A DNA stretch of 64,000 nt from Bombyx mori (GCF_030269925.1 NC_085112.1:16245501-16309500), one strand, 5' to 3'; shown: positions 47,574 to 60,865, counted from the stretch's first letter. Notes: generated from the sequence alone by a model not told the origin. A program made the numbers and translations.

Positions 47574-47852
47574 TAGAGTTCATCCATACTACCTGGAGTC
47601 ACTGCGTTCGTCCACAGTGCGTTTCCAGAGGCCTTTTTTGCCACGTACAATCCGGCTATGGAATGAGCTTCCCACCACGGTGTTTCCCCTCCACTTTGGT
47701 TTTCCGGTGCGCTATGACAAGTCATGGCTTGTGGAGAGTACTCAACGATAGGCAGCGGCTTGGCTCTGCCCCCGCCATTGCTGAAGTCCATGGACGACGG
47801 TAACCACTCGCCATCAGGTGGGCCGTACAAGGCACAAGGGCAATAAAAAAAA
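47574..47852 (+). mobile_element. LINE 3' end (family A)
   Basis: Enters at AGTAGAGTTCATCCATACTA and keeps the frame V-H-P-Y-Y-L-E-S-L-R-S-S-T-V-R-F-Q-R-P-F-L-P-R-T-I-R-L-W-N-E-L. A small insertion then disrupts the ERYDMS region. It ends CAAGGGCAATAAAAAAAA. Close in sequence to the 3271 copy. Confidence 0.75.
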
Positions 47853-48675
47853 CTTATTTGGTAAGACACGAGCTCAAGATTTTTTAACAGGTATTTATGT
47901 ATACGTGTACCAGTTACTACATACCTCAGAATAATAAGTTCTTTTAAGGTCTCGCGCATTTGGGTACCTTAATCAAAACGATGCAGGTTCGATACTAGGT
48001 ATAAAATTTTCTTACATTACTATTTATAAATAAGATCAATATTGTCAAAGGCAAAATATCAGCTTATCAGTTGCGTGTCGACTGCTTAATTAATACAACG
48101 AAAAAAATTGGAATTTTCCTTCAGTAATTCTCTCGCACGACAATATGTCTTTATCAAACAAAGTCAATTGTAGGATCCATTACGTGTTCGTGATGGCGAA
48201 ATGACAATTAGTGTAATTGTTACAGTGTGGGCTGCCCGTCGATACAAGTAGCTGCTGCTCCCCTCTATTGTTTTCTCGTTCCTTGCGATAGGAAAGATAC
48301 ATAATAACAATTTACAGCAACAGCAAGACGCGTTATATCTAATAAATGACTAAGATATAGATCTTTTAGTATGCAGAAAGAGTAATGTTCCTTAATTTAG
48401 AACATAATTCCAACGCCGATTGCGCAAACTTTCCATAATGCAACCACTCTTTTGCAATCTGTTGAGAACACGACAGAGAATACCTTCAAAATAAATATTT
48501 AATATAACACAGAATTTAAACTACGCTCTAGTATAAATATTTTTTTACAAATCAGGGAAATTATACAGATGAATAAGTAGGTTAAAACTCAAACTATTAT
48601 ATACTCAAACTGTTTTCTACAAGTTTAAATTCAACTGAAAACCTTGACATTGCCATTGTCAACAAAGTTGAGTGA

Positions 48676-48811
48676 GTATAACTATACTGAAACCTTTGAA
48701 CTTATATCTCAAGGTAGGTGGCGGCATTTACGTTGTAGATGTTATGGGCTCCGGAAACCACTTAACACCAGGTGGGCTGTGAGCTCGTCGACCCACAAAG
48801 CCATAAAAAAA
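48676..48811 (+). mobile_element. Bm1-type SINE, distal third
   Basis: From GTATAACTATACTGAAACC to CACAAAGCCATAAAAAAA, with one extra base in GGCGGCATTTACG. Confidence 0.75.
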
Positions 48812-48884
48812 GATTTATGGTTCCTGAATATACTTTAGGCTATATCACTACGCCGATATGTTTGGGCAATATGTAGTTCCTGTG

Positions 48885-49030
48885 TCGGTGGTAGATTCTG
48901 CGAAGCACTGCTCTTGCTAGGGTCAGTGTTAGCAACACTCCGGCTTGAGCCTCGTGACCTCACCTACACACGTTAGGGCGAAGCTGAAATAGCCTCTCAA
49001 GGCTATCAGCATAGGTAGGAAAAAAAAAAA
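48885..49030 (+). mobile_element. LINE 3' tail (family C) with 10-bp target duplication
   Basis: AGTTCCTGTG at 48875-48884 and 49031-49040 bounds it. Content: GGTGGTAGATTCTGCGAAGC, TCTTGCTAGGGTCAGTGTTA, AGCCTCTCAAGGCTATCAGC, and a TAGGTAGG plus A12 tail. A 146-bp, heavily truncated but exact insertion. Confidence 0.85.
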
Positions 49031-49143
49031 AGTTCCTGTGGTAGTGATAATTGCATTACCCAGCGGGACGTTGACCCTCGAATGCAGGTATGGACTCCAA
49101 ACGTCCGCTTGTACACTTATATAGATTTCTTCCAATTTATCAG

Positions 49144-49388
49144 AGTACCCTTAAACCACTACATTTTTCCATTCAATCAAAATGCACAAAATAGATAGGC
49201 CATTCCCTCAGGACCATGTTATTATATCAACAAAATTGAGTTACCTAAATACGTTCTTAGACGTCCAACCTTCGTCAGCGTCCGCCCCCGCTATATTCAA
49301 CATACATATCGATAGAATATTAACAGTTAATAAACTTTTATATCGAGTCGCGGCTCCAGGGAACTCATTTGATTTGATACTAGAGAAA
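49144..49388 (+). CDS. Possible exon with consensus splice sites
   Basis: TTCTTCCAATTTATCAG ends at 49143 and GAGAAAC|GTAAGTATTT follows the ORF, a near-perfect donor after about 49389. ATG 49182 opens 69 or so residues (M-H-K-I-D-R-P-F-P-Q-D-H-V start, F-D-L-I-L-E end); a stop precedes it in frame at 49152. No motif is recognised, so it may be a chance combination. Confidence 0.18.
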
Positions 49389-50541
49389 CGTAAGTATTTA
49401 TGATCTCATATTCTTATCTGCAAGCTATTTATGTGCCCAGAATTAATTTATAAGCATCTTTACGTGCGGTAAAATGGTCAGGTAATCTTCTAACGACCCT
49501 GATTATTTCGGTGCGCATTGTACTAATGGTATTTATTACAGTATCCTCATTCTGGTAGTAGTATAGGGTTGATCTTGTGAACTCGTTCTGTTTTCCCATA
49601 AGCTATGTAGGTTTAGTAATTTTTATTTATTCGTATTCTATGGACTCTCCAGCAAGTACTGAGCGTGAGGCCCGCGAGTTGAATGAGCATAACAATTGAT
49701 AATTTTCGACCAAAACGCAGATTTCTGGTTGTAACTAAAATTACGTCTCAGAATCATAAAAAAAAAAAACACGAAACCATCCTAAAAGAACGTTATTTAT
49801 CGTGCTCTTTCACAGCATCTCAACGTCACCAAAGATAGATGTAGCTACATGAATATTTCCTTCCATCTTCGGCCATCAATCTTGTGTTCCTTTGGTCCCC
49901 TAAAAAGGCGTCTCAAAGATTATCGCGAAACGAAACCGCCTCATAAAGAATCTAACAGCCATCCATCTCATTATTCAAATCGCTTTTTGTAATGCGAAAA
50001 TGAAATTTTATTATATTTTTCTGAATTTCTTTATTTTTCTTATGAAGGTAATCATTTTTCATTTTTATTTATTGAAAATGCGTATTCCTTTACTCAGTAC
50101 GGATGTACCCTATCCTAGTCGTGGATGATGCTAGGCATTGGAAGCAAAGCTTAGTACAAAAAAGTAAATGGTGAAAGAGCCCCAGCCTAAAGTGAGCCCA
50201 GCATACACACTACGTATGGCCAATAATATACGGTTATAAAATTTTGTGTTATAGTTAATACATTTGTTGATATTCAAATTATGTCAAGTACTTTGTTTTA
50301 TCTTATTTGTAATGTACTAATAAAAGACTTTGAGACACCCACATTCACACATACCTTAAATAAACTACATACTTTTAAATATTTCAATGAAGTAACGAAA
50401 TTCATATTTAACCTCTTCATTGTGCTTTCTAGAAAGCCATTAACATGCCACAGATCATTTTTAACCTTGCGTCTTCCTGATAACCGATATCTTTCGTCAC
50501 TATAAAAACGTTATGGACAATCACAAAGTGATTCCAATAAT

Positions 50542-50834
50542 TTATTCTTGACAATTAACACTTGGTATAGTAAGTAATGACATAAATAAATAATATGTAT
50601 CATCAATTTGAAGTGTTTGTTGAAGTGTGTTATCTATACATTGGGATAAGGCGTTGTACATTATTAGACTCGTTGTGTTCCTATAATATGACAGACAGAA
50701 TTTCTTTTGATCCGATGTGAATGACCCGTCGACCCTGTTTTTCAAATTAGACGTCAAGTTTACGTTGTGACGCGGTAGTGAGTCGCGGACGGGTTGTGGC
50801 TCTGGAATTGCAGGTGGGTCTTTTAAGCGTTTGC
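50542..50834 (-). CDS. Possible 3'-terminal exon, unrecognised
   Basis: On the minus strand GGTTTTCTGGCTGTTACAG ends at 50835 like an acceptor. The open frame from G-K-R-L-K-D-P-P-A-I-P-E-P-Q-P-V-R-D runs through Y-Y-R-N-T-T-S-L to S-V-N-C-Q-E and TAA; AATAAA overlaps the stop. The proline-rich beginning and the later hydrophobic part share no family that I know. No upstream exon was found. Confidence 0.28.
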
Positions 50835-50984
50835 CTGTAACAGCCAGAAAACCGCTCATCATTATGCGGACGATGAGACTAATAAAAAACGTCTAAGCTT
50901 TCGTCTACCAGAGTTATTTAAAGAAAAAAAAACTGTTATTATTATTGACCAAACAAATAAAAAAAAACTTAAGACTAATAGGAC

Positions 50985-51194
50985 TTTTTACTGGTGGTAG
51001 GACCTCTTGTGAGTCCGCGCGAGTAGGTACCACCGCCCTGCCTATTTCTGCCGTGAAGCAGTAATGCGTTTCAGCTTGAAGGGTGGGGCAGCCGTTGTAG
51101 CTATACTGAGACCTTAGAACTGATATCTCAAGGTGGGTGGTCTTAACACCAGGTGGGTAGTGAGCTCGTCCCCCAACTAAGCAATAAAAAAAAA
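50985..51194 (+). mobile_element. Bm1-type SINE with internal deletion
   Basis: Begins TTTTTACTGGTGGTAGGACC. The 45 or so bases between GGTGGGTGG and CTTAACACCAGG are missing. It ends CTAAGCAATAAAAAAAAA. Confidence 0.85.
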
Positions 51195-52670
51195 CCAAGG
51201 AAATAAAAAAATAAAGAAAAGTTCTGTTTAAAGCTAAAATGCATTTTTTTTAATTCGACGAACTAAAATAGAAGTTTTGAAAATGTTTACACCCTCATAC
51301 ATTTTATTTCCGTCAAAAAGTAGCAAAAAGTTTAAACTTAAGCAAATAATTAAATCAACCCCGTGTTAAATGGTCAAGCTGTTCTCTAAATAAGTGTAAA
51401 CTATAGGGGCCTCAAATTTGTCACGTTGCTACCGGGTCCATTACACGTATTAGGCACATTTCCTCGTGTCAGCAGCTCCGCAAGAGAGCGACACTCAGAT
51501 AAGCCTTCGTGAATAATTCAAATCGAGTGTCGCAGTGTCAATCTCGGAAAGGTGTCACGTGAACGACATTTGATATTGCTGGACATTTCGTGAATGCTGT
51601 TAGAGTACAAACGCCGAAGTAATGTTCGGAACGGGTTTGCAACACAACAAAGCATATCATTGAATTTAAAATTACTATTTTATTTTCTTGAAAGCTTAGA
51701 AGCATATTGCAATGCATTTTTTTATGGGCCCTAATGACTAATGACTGCGCACCGCTTACTGTGGCATTTTACAACTGCCACCCTCCAAACTGGGATGCCT
51801 TGAAGCCAAAGATAGACAGGAAATGTTCCACAATACATATTATGGTGTTTTTTATATCTGAAGGTTGTTTTCATTAAACGACGCCATTCCACCACCTTGG
51901 GAGTTGCTTTAACATCAAAGTAACTGTAGGGCGTTTTAGCTGAGCTTATAATAGTGACAAGCTTTTTTTACATATACAATACAGTAAAGAACCCTTAGTA
52001 AATAAGTTATTCGAAACAATAAATTTAAAAGTTTATATCAATTTCGTATAATTTTGGAGTTTGACGACTGTTGTATAACATGTTATTGTGTGCAATTACA
52101 ATATTAATTCTGGGTGTTTTATTGCAGGTATGTGAGAGCTCGTAATTGTCGACAGGTGAGATTTTTTTATTATCTAGATGACGCTGTATACTGTTAGTGA
52201 CAGCGTTGAGTAATTTTGAGAAAATCATAGCAATCGTATGAAATAATCTATTATTTATTTAATAGAATGGTGACAGAAGCAAATATAATCTTTATATAAA
52301 GATACAATTGAATAAAAAAATAATGGTTAAATAACTATGTAAGTAACTAATTTGTGTTTATCTTCTTAAAATGTTTGTCCTTTTCTGTAGTTCCGCTTGT
52401 TGATTCCTCGTTCGACTCTAAATAACAATTTACTATCGGTGAAAGTTTGTCTAACAGAATGTTCTTTTAGTACAATTGATTTATTGTAAGCGATAACGAG
52501 TGTAGGACAGAGAACACGGCCCCGGGGAGTTCCGGCTGCTCACACGATCGGACACACTTTTCTACTAACTTTTTACATCATTTATCATTTACAAATTGTT
52601 ACTATCCACCTTTTACTGTTTTACGTACACTATCATGGAGTTGAAATCGACTTGTCTGTTGTTATTTCTG

Positions 52671-53114
52671 TTTTTTATTTATTGCTTAGATGGGTGGACG
52701 AGCTCACGGCCCACCTGATGTTAAGTGGTTTCTGGAGTGCATAGACATCTAAAACGTAAATGCCGCCACCCACCTTGAGACATGAGCTCTAACATCTAGT
52801 TTTTACATTACAACGGGCGCCTTGCCCTTCAAACCGAAACGCATTACTGCTTTACGGCAGAAATAGGCAGGGTGGTGATACTTATCCGTGCGGACTCTCG
52901 CGCAAGACGTCTTACCACCAGTAATTGCGCAAATTATAATTTTGCTGGTTTGATTTTTATTACACGATGTTACTCCTTGGCTGTGGAAGTCAATCGTGAA
53001 CATTTGTTAAGTATGTATTTCATTAGAAAAGTTCGTAGGTACTTGCCTGCGGGATTCGAACACTGATGCATCGGAAGATACGAAGGTACCGGATGTCTTA
53101 TCCTTTAGGCCACG
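52671..53114 (-). mobile_element. Full-length Bm1 SINE
   Basis: On the minus strand it starts GTGGCCTAAAGGATAAGAC (A box) and has an excellent B box, GTTCGAATCCCGC (about 53050). These are the two internal RNA polymerase III promoter parts of a tRNA-derived SINE. Then the body (ATGAAATACATACTTAAC, AGCCAAGGAGTAACATCGTG, AATTATAATTTGCGC) and the whole distal region to the T run at 52671. Two short lesions lie near 52790-52820. The best full-length reference in this window. Confidence 0.9.
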
Positions 53115-54128
53115 ACTATTTCACTGTCAGAAAAACTATTTATGTCAGTAAAAATCTTGATCTTATTTCCCTAAAACATGTGAGGAAAGTATGAGTATGA
53201 GTTGAGTATGGCAGTAAAATCTTGGGCCTAAATATGCTAAGTTGCTAATTTACACTAGAAATAGATTTCATATTGTCATGAAAACACTGAAATTATATGA
53301 TTTTTAAAAGTAAAATATGCACTGTGATGAATTCCTTGTAATTTATGTGTTTATATAACAACATTTTACTGAGTTCGTTGTAAATTATGTGTGTTGCAAT
53401 AAAATTAAGAATTTCCAGTCGGAAAATGGGAAAGGATAGGCGATCGCAACACCAAATTCTTCAATAAATCTTGAAAATTACAGGACTTGTGTAATAAAGT
53501 TTTACATTCATTCAATTATTCGTTATTGCAAATTAAAACTGGAGATCTGAATTGAAATACAAAAACAACAGATATCGTGCGAAACAGACATAGAAAGACC
53601 TTTTCCGACTCATAAAGTTTCAGTACCTAATACAGTGGGGACGTTTTAGTCCAAGCTACAATACAAATAAAACTAGTTGGCCAATCTTCTGCCCAATACG
53701 GGAACAGGTTTTATCGAAGTAACAGCCAAAGATTGGAGATAGGTTGGGCCAATATATCACAAAGCCTGCAAGGTGAACGAACTGGCTATTGTTTGGTAGC
53801 GACCTTGTGTTCGTGAGTTATGAGGACCAAGTTTTGTTAGTTAATTAAAGTTAAACGGTGCAGGTCCAAAGGTGGATCATAACTATTACAATAATTGACA
53901 TCAAAGTTCTTCAGAGATTTCAAGTTTATGGTCGGATTATTTAAGGGTTGAGAACATTAAAACTAAATTTTTAAGCGGGTGGTATGCCACCTTAATATAA
54001 CCAAGCCGTAGACGAGTATTTTCCTTAATGAACATTAACACTATTCTAAAATTTATGAACTAATATGTGATTTAATTTTCAACTGCTTTCATCATGCTGC
54101 ATCATAAAGATTTCTTCATTTTTTTTTC

Positions 54129-54373
54129 TTTTTTTATTGCTTAGATTGGTGGACGAGCTCACAGCCCACCTGGTGTTAAGTGGTTACTGGAGCCCATAGA
54201 CATCTACAACGTAGACGCGCCACCCACCTTGAGATACAAGTTCTAAAGTCTCAGTATAGTTACAACGGCTGCCCCACCCTTCAAACCGAAACGCATTACT
54301 GCTTCACGGCAGAAATAGGCAGGGCGGTGGTACCTACCCGCGCGGACTCACAAGTGGTCCTACCACCAGTAAC
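54129..54373 (-). mobile_element. Bm1-type SINE, 3' portion, near consensus
   Basis: From TTTATTGCTTAGATTGGTGG to CCTACCACCAGTAA in inverse orientation. Nearly free of indels, so a young copy. Confidence 0.85.
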
Positions 54374-56620
54374 ACTTGTCCGACTTTTTGTGGAATCAGC
54401 GCTGCATGTCCTCTTTTTTAATTCAGGCTTATTAAACGTCACCTTTGCTCTCACACCTTACGTTACAAGTTCTCTTTAACAGAGTCCATCCAAGTCTTAT
54501 TAGGACACTCCATCCTCAAATTACCGTGTACTTAATATAAGTATCTTTATTATAAAAATCGTGAAATTTAAATAGATTTTTAGGTTGCATGCTTATTTTT
54601 ACAATGTTTTATTCTAACTAATAGTGTACTTATTATATTTCCAGATCTACACTATAAAATTCTGTTTATAAAATCGTTCCATAAAAATATAAGTGTCTAC
54701 AATTCAATCTAATAAAGATATATGTATGTAGTAAAGATACCATTCATTGAATATCAATGTTATTGTTCTCGACTTTGTAACTTCACAAACTCTTCAGATC
54801 AGATCAACAGTCTTCTGTCTCAAGATCGAATTTCGAGACTTGGTATTCAATCGTCTAATCGGTGCCCTTTAGTAGTACGCTATTGTACATTCGATCCTTA
54901 TCGATTGATTTAATAATAGTACATCAATCGATTGGTTTGAAATGTGATGGTTGTAATTTGGAGTCCATACAGCACAATATCTAATTTAAAGTTTGAGCAG
55001 ATTCCAAAGAAAATTTGTGTATTGATTTTTTTATAGTTTTTTTTTTGTTACATCTGAATGGGCAATTGGGAAAACATGAAGCATTGAATTCTTGCGCGAT
55101 CTTTCTAAGTGCTATTATTATAAGTACATTCCAAATCGGTGGTAATTTATTGTTTAATTAATTATTTTACTCTAAGGTTCTCTTAATAGACGTCGTATTC
55201 AGATCGACTGGTTCAAGTATAAATAATTATATCTATATATTTTGGCATCCCCTGAAATATCTAAGAAAGTCGTGATTCCATCAGAAACTTCATTTCTCTC
55301 TCAATGTGTTTTATGTCAGTTATTGTTACGTGAATAATCTTATGTTACAGAGTCCTTTGTATCCGACTAGAATGTTCACTTTTTATACCTTTTTCAAGCA
55401 ATAAAACAACAAAAAGCAATATCAAGTCAACAACTTGCTGTAAAACTTTTATATCAGGTTGTAATGCTACCGACCGCGAAATGTCATCATGTTTATGGTG
55501 CATACGGACTTGAGTTTTAACTTATGTTTGTAAGGTCTACTTTTGGATAACGATGCGTAATAAGTAATTCAGTTAGTGGAATTTTATTTACATAGTAATT
55601 GGTGGCTCATGAATTTAGGCACGTGCCTTTTAGGAACTTTGGGTCCACAGTGTTTCATAGTTCTCGGAGCTTGAGAAAAAATGTTTCTACGCTAGCCACG
55701 GAAACTAGCCGAAATTATGTAGAAGGCACTAAATAAAAAGGAAATTTCATTTCTAGAACAGGTTTCATCGTTACTTAAACCATGGAAAACTAGTGATGTA
55801 CGATAATTTGGTTAAATTCTTGCTGAAAATTGCTTTGAAATTCGATGTTATTCAAGTATGACTTAAAATATAAACAATGAGTCAAGGCATTGCAATTCAA
55901 ACCTGTTTTTTATTCGAATTCACTTCATCCTTCATATAATCATGTTGTTTTTGTAATATTTGGTCAATTTTGCATGTGATATTTGGAAAAGAGCAATGCT
56001 CTAAAATTTGTGCAGATGTTTTCAGTTCTGAAACAGTATGGTAGTAAAGTTATGAAGAAAATTACAATTTACGTTTCAGATGGTAATGCCACTGCCCAAT
56101 CCTTTTAAGGATTACAAATGAAATCACCTTTCTATCTTAACATAATTGAAAATTTTACATAGCATCTTTTTTATGAGTCAATTTGTTGCTTAAGAAAAAA
56201 TTATTCGAAAATGTAAACATATCCATCTTCTTTGAGATTTCATGTGGAAATATTTAACATAATGCTTGCGCTAACAATTAGTAGCACCGTGATAGTGATG
56301 CTTCTCGTAATGGTTCTAAACCAAAATTAAGTTTTTTTTTTTTTTTTTATAAATCTGTATTAAAGTATCAATATTAAATTTTAAATCTGAATTCCTGTTA
56401 ATCCCTGTCATTATATTTGAATGTTTACATCCTGCGACGTCAAACCCATTGTCGGAGCCTTAAAAGGTCGCGGAAAGGATATAAGGCTAATTACACACAA
56501 CGAATAGTTGTACACGATAGGTTGAGCAATCTCTCGCCCACATGTGTACGTGCGTGGGCTGCCTAATGACCGTATTTCTTAGTTTTGACTGAGATGTATT
56601 GTGAGTTCATTGTTTTCTTT
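54374..56620. other. Non-coding stretch
   Basis: AT-rich. No supported gene or recognised repeat. Confidence 0.4.
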
Positions 56621-57042
56621 TAATTGTTAATTTTAGGGTGTCAAAAGACAATTGTGGATTGTGGACGAGGTGTGTGTTGTAGTTTTTTATATTTTTTACT
56701 GACGGGCTTGCGAAAATGTTGGGGTTTTTTTGCTACTTTGCTAGTGTTCTTGTTCTTCATTTTTCTATACGGTGCTGAAACCTGGAGCATAAAGCCTCGC
56801 GATAGTAATAAGATCGAGGCCTTCAAAACTCCACATCACAAGACGGCGCTCCACCATTTGCCAAGATCGAAGACTCAGCTTTTTCGGACATATCATGCGG
56901 TCTCCAAGGCATAGTCTGGAAAAACTTCTCATTCTTAGTCATGTGGAGGGGAAATGAACCAAAGGCAGGGTAAAAACAAGATGGTCACACACTATAAGGA
57001 GGACAGTTCGGGGTAGCATCGAAAAAACGGTATCTTCGTAGC
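56620..57042 (+). mobile_element. LINE ORF2 C-terminal relic
   Basis: Frame 1 gives L-Y-G-A-E-T-W-S-I-K, D-S-N-K-I-E-A-F (about 56765-56825). Then, in a second frame, F-F-G-H-I-M-R-S-P-R-H-S-L-E-K-L-L-I and in a third T-K-G-R-V-K-T-R-W-S-H-T-I-R-R-T-V. These three blocks in this order are the hallmark of the ORF2 end of RTE/Jockey-type LINEs. At least two frameshifts and a disturbed upstream part show it is long dead. Confidence 0.7.
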
Positions 57043-59423
57043 GAACCTATACTTACACACGATCCTCACTCATGAGGGAACGATGAGAAGAAGAAATTTG
57101 GTACTTTGATCATCTATGATGAATCAACAATATCTGTAATAAACTTCTGCTAAGAACTTTAGATACACCATGACATATTATGTAGTAGTAATATTAGGCA
57201 CATTGACGTTCTATACGCCAGACTAAAAATTAGACCAAACTAAATTCGGCTAATAGACTAATGCTCCCCCTCATAACTATCCGAAAGTACCATGGTTGTT
57301 CTGTGGTATGTGTATTTTTACTTTTTCAAGTGTAAAAATATGTACACCCCAAAAAAATTTCCACCAGGTTATACATAAGACAGAAAAATATTCGAAATTG
57401 TTTCCAAGACCAGCGCAATGTCAAGATGTCTTAATACGCGAGAAAACTAGTTAATTAGATTAGCAGTATTGATATAAATCAACTTTAAATTGCCTCTCCA
57501 TTTGTGGCATGAACGAATACAATAATAAAACCTAGACTACCTAATGCCATACTATGCATCAATAGCTGTACCATAAATCTACAGAGAAAACTTTATTCAA
57601 AACACCATCAACCCCGGCACACAGGAATAACTTATGGGCCTCTCCCATGTCACGTATTAGACCTTTTTTTTAAATTCCCATAAGTTTCTCATTGATGTAT
57701 GGGGTCACAGGTGGCGACTTCCTCACAACCGGAAGGCATCCATGAAATTCACATTTGAAACTTTAAAAGTTCTCACATAGAACCGAGATTGAGACAGCCT
57801 GAAAATTGATGAAAATTGCTGTGTGGAATTTTCACTTTTTGGTTGTTAGTTTAAGGTTGAATATTATTTGTGATGTACTTAGTTTTTATTGATGACTTTT
57901 TTATGAATAGCTGAGTAGTGGCCACCCACACGGAAGTTTTTTTTCTTAACAGTATTTACGCCAAAACAAACTTGTAGCATTATTATTTTTGGTATTCTCG
58001 TGTCTATTAACGCGTGCGTTTGTGGCACTAAGCTTGTGGTTTTGAAGTGTTTCTTGCATAGATTGGATAAACAATTCACAATATTATTTATAATTGTCAG
58101 CAAAATCCGTATAAACTCATTAAAGCAATGATAACAAATGATTTTTTTATTTTAATTGAAAAAACCGTGTACCAGCGAGTACCGAACAACTCTTTGCAAT
58201 AACATCATTAACTTCACACAAGTTTATATAAATAATAAGTTTCTCGAGCTTCGTTTGTCTAAGGCATATAGTATTTTCATTATAAATGAAGATTGTTCGG
58301 ATAAACACGATTACTACGACTATCCATCTATTACTTTTCTAAATATACATTTCCTTGTTAATTATGCTCTTTGTGTGCTTTCCATGTACGTTGGCAGTGC
58401 AAGTGTAAAATACAATTCAATTAGAGCAAATTAAGGCTTACATTCTGTGAGGTGTATCCACGGGTGTGTGTATCAGACACGCGATCGCAAACTAACGCTT
58501 TAAATGAGCGCTCCGACAATTGAGCCGGTTAAGGTAAAGCCATTTCAGCTGCTGAATGACAGTACTTACTTCAATTATGGAAATTAAGTTAGATTAGAGT
58601 AGAGAAGACACTAGAGGCAGAGTAGGTATACATTATTGCATACGATAACACAGCTTACAATGAAAATATTAAACAGGCTTAAATTGTGAAATAGGCGGTC
58701 TCATTGTAGCGGTGTGTTCCAGAAAACAAATTAATGGATAAATTTACAAATATTTTAAATGTTACAGCATATTTTCACGTTTGGTACTCGCACGAGAGAG
58801 GAGAGAGCATGAAAAAATTGTAGATATACATTAAGTACGACGCTTCTGTTGAGGTAAATTCTAAAATCAAGTAACTGTGTGCAGTAGACACCTACACATA
58901 TCTGCTAATTGTACCTCGCATGTGGGCTACGCAAACATTACATTGTTGTGCATTTTGTTAAGACGATGGATTTCCGTCGTGCATTGTCAGCTATTCTCGG
59001 TAATACCTCCGAATCAAATATTTGACGACACAATGCACAAGTAAATGTTGTTTTTGTGATGATCATTACAGTGCGCATTGCTTATCCTACAATGTGGTGA
59101 CTATAATATTTTTCGTGTGCCTTGGGCGCTTGCAGTGACTACACATATTTATATAAACAACTATAAAATGTACATTTGTAAGCTCTTATGAGAAAAGCCT
59201 CAAGCGACTTAGTGTGTGTAACTGTAAAAATAACTGTGAATAACTAAGTGAGCGTTTTCCCCAATAGTTTATCAGCCAGTACGTTGTATCTGTAGTTAAA
59301 GACAAGTAGGCATGGTGCCCGCTATGTTGTCTGCGTTGGTAGCGGTGGAGCGACGCGTGGTCGGTGACAGACAAATACACACATCAAACATTTGTATACA
59401 ATTTGAATAATATTGGTACTGCT
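57043..59423. other. Non-coding stretch
   Basis: No supported gene; ORFs here are AT-driven. A short inverted pair, TGTATTTTTAC with GTAAAAATATGTACA, lies at about 57310-57344. Confidence 0.4.
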
Positions 59424-59575
59424 TAACCCACTGAGTTTCTCGTCGGACTTTCTCAGTGGGTCGCAATTCTGATCCGATGGTACATTCAGCGAAGTACTGA
59501 TTTTGATAGCGCAGATTTTAGCAAACTCATTCAGACTGAATTCAGAATAGCCCCTCAAAACTACAGGTAGATGGG
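59424..59575 (+). mobile_element. LINE 3' tail (family C), old
   Basis: CCCACTGAGTTTCTCGTCGG, TTCTCAGTGGGTCGC, ATTCTGATCCGATGGTACAT, GAATAGCCCCTCAAAACTAC. The A tail has decayed. Confidence 0.65.
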
Positions 59576-60552
59576 ATTTTACTTCGACCAGGCGAGCTCT
59601 GAATGAACATTCGAGAATTTAATTTATATTACACGTGTGTGGGTCTATACATGTATGCGTGTACACATTGTATATACATACATGTCGCCTAGTAATTAAA
59701 AACGCTACCGTGGTATCCTATAACTAATAAATAAATTGAATCACAATTAAACAGATGATCACTTGGATATGGACATCCTTTAAAATCAAAGTACGCAGTC
59801 TTCAACATGCTTCTCGTACGTAAATGACACACAACGCCGCCAGGTCTGCGAGGCTTTTAATAAACTCAGTGTTTAATCACAAATATCACTTAATATCACC
59901 GTACACAACAGTGAGTACATTCTTACCGCGGTACAGTTACAGTGTACTGTTATCGGGTGGTGCAAAGATACATGTGCGACTAAAAATATCAATTTCATTG
60001 AAACACAATTAACAACAAAGACCAATTTATAAATTTTCATAATACTTATGGTATAGATAATGTAGTAAGCCCGCACGGGTGATACCCGTCCCGTCCGATG
60101 TTGGAAAGATTTAAAAGTTATAACTTCAACGTATAGAACTCTCTTTCGGAATTCCTGCTCTACTGCTTGCTCCTGCTCTACTGCTTGCTTTTTATTCACC
60201 GCACTCCAGTGTCTGCTGATCAATAGCCGACCGGAGTCTTTAGATTTCAATTAACTAAATCCTTGTACATTTTTAGGTAAAATATTATTTTTATAAAACT
60301 TCAAAGACGTCACGTAAACAATGACGAGCGTCTCGACGGCGACGCGGCGTGATAGTGTTTGCTGTTCGTTAAAAAATTGCCTCAAATTTATTTAATAAAC
60401 CAGAGTTTTTATGTTTTTCTTTTTAAGCAAGCCGCTTACTAAATAATAAAATCATCCATTCGTTGTGGCAACGATTCGACTACTCTTTTAAAAGTTTTCG
60501 AAGTCCAAAAAACTTTGTGTTGTTACCTTTATATCTGGTGGTAGGTGGTAGG

Positions 60553-60792
60553 TTTTTTACTGGTGGTAGGACCTCTTGTGAGTCCGCGCGGGTGGGTACC
60601 ACCACCCTGCCTATTTCTGCCGTGAAGCAGTAATGCGTTTCGGTTTGAAGGGTGGGGCAGCCGTTGTAACTATACGTGAGACCATAGAACTTATATCTCA
60701 AGGTGGGTGGCGCATTTACGTTGTGGATGTCTATGGGCTCCAGTAACCACTTAACACCAGGTGGGCTGTGAGCTCGTCCACCCATCTCAGCA

Positions 60793-60848
<56 letters not shown>
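60553..60848 (+). mobile_element. Young Bm1-type SINE with 54-nt A tail
   Basis: Begins TTTTTTACTGGTGGTAGGACC and follows the distal consensus almost without change to CATCTCAGCAAT. An uninterrupted run of 54 A (60795-60848) follows. Such pure long tails shorten with age, so this insertion should be recent and may be polymorphic. Confidence 0.85.
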
Positions 60849-60853
<5 letters not shown>

Positions 60854-60865
60854 GGTCCTAGCCTA

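Noticed and set aside
53040..53114. A tRNA gene candidate (good A and B boxes)
   Set aside because: It is the head of a Bm1 SINE: no cloverleaf closes, and the typical SINE body and tail follow. The same holds for 24757 and 28576.
60030..60120. Helitron 3' hairpin (CCCGCACGGG near 60069)
   Set aside because: The short palindrome is there, but no CTRR end, matching 5' end or second copy could be shown.
59873..60250. 125-residue minus-strand ORF with repeated VEQEQAVEQE
   Set aside because: The repeat derives from a 15-base tandem duplication (about 60155-60190); the remainder has no protein-like pattern.
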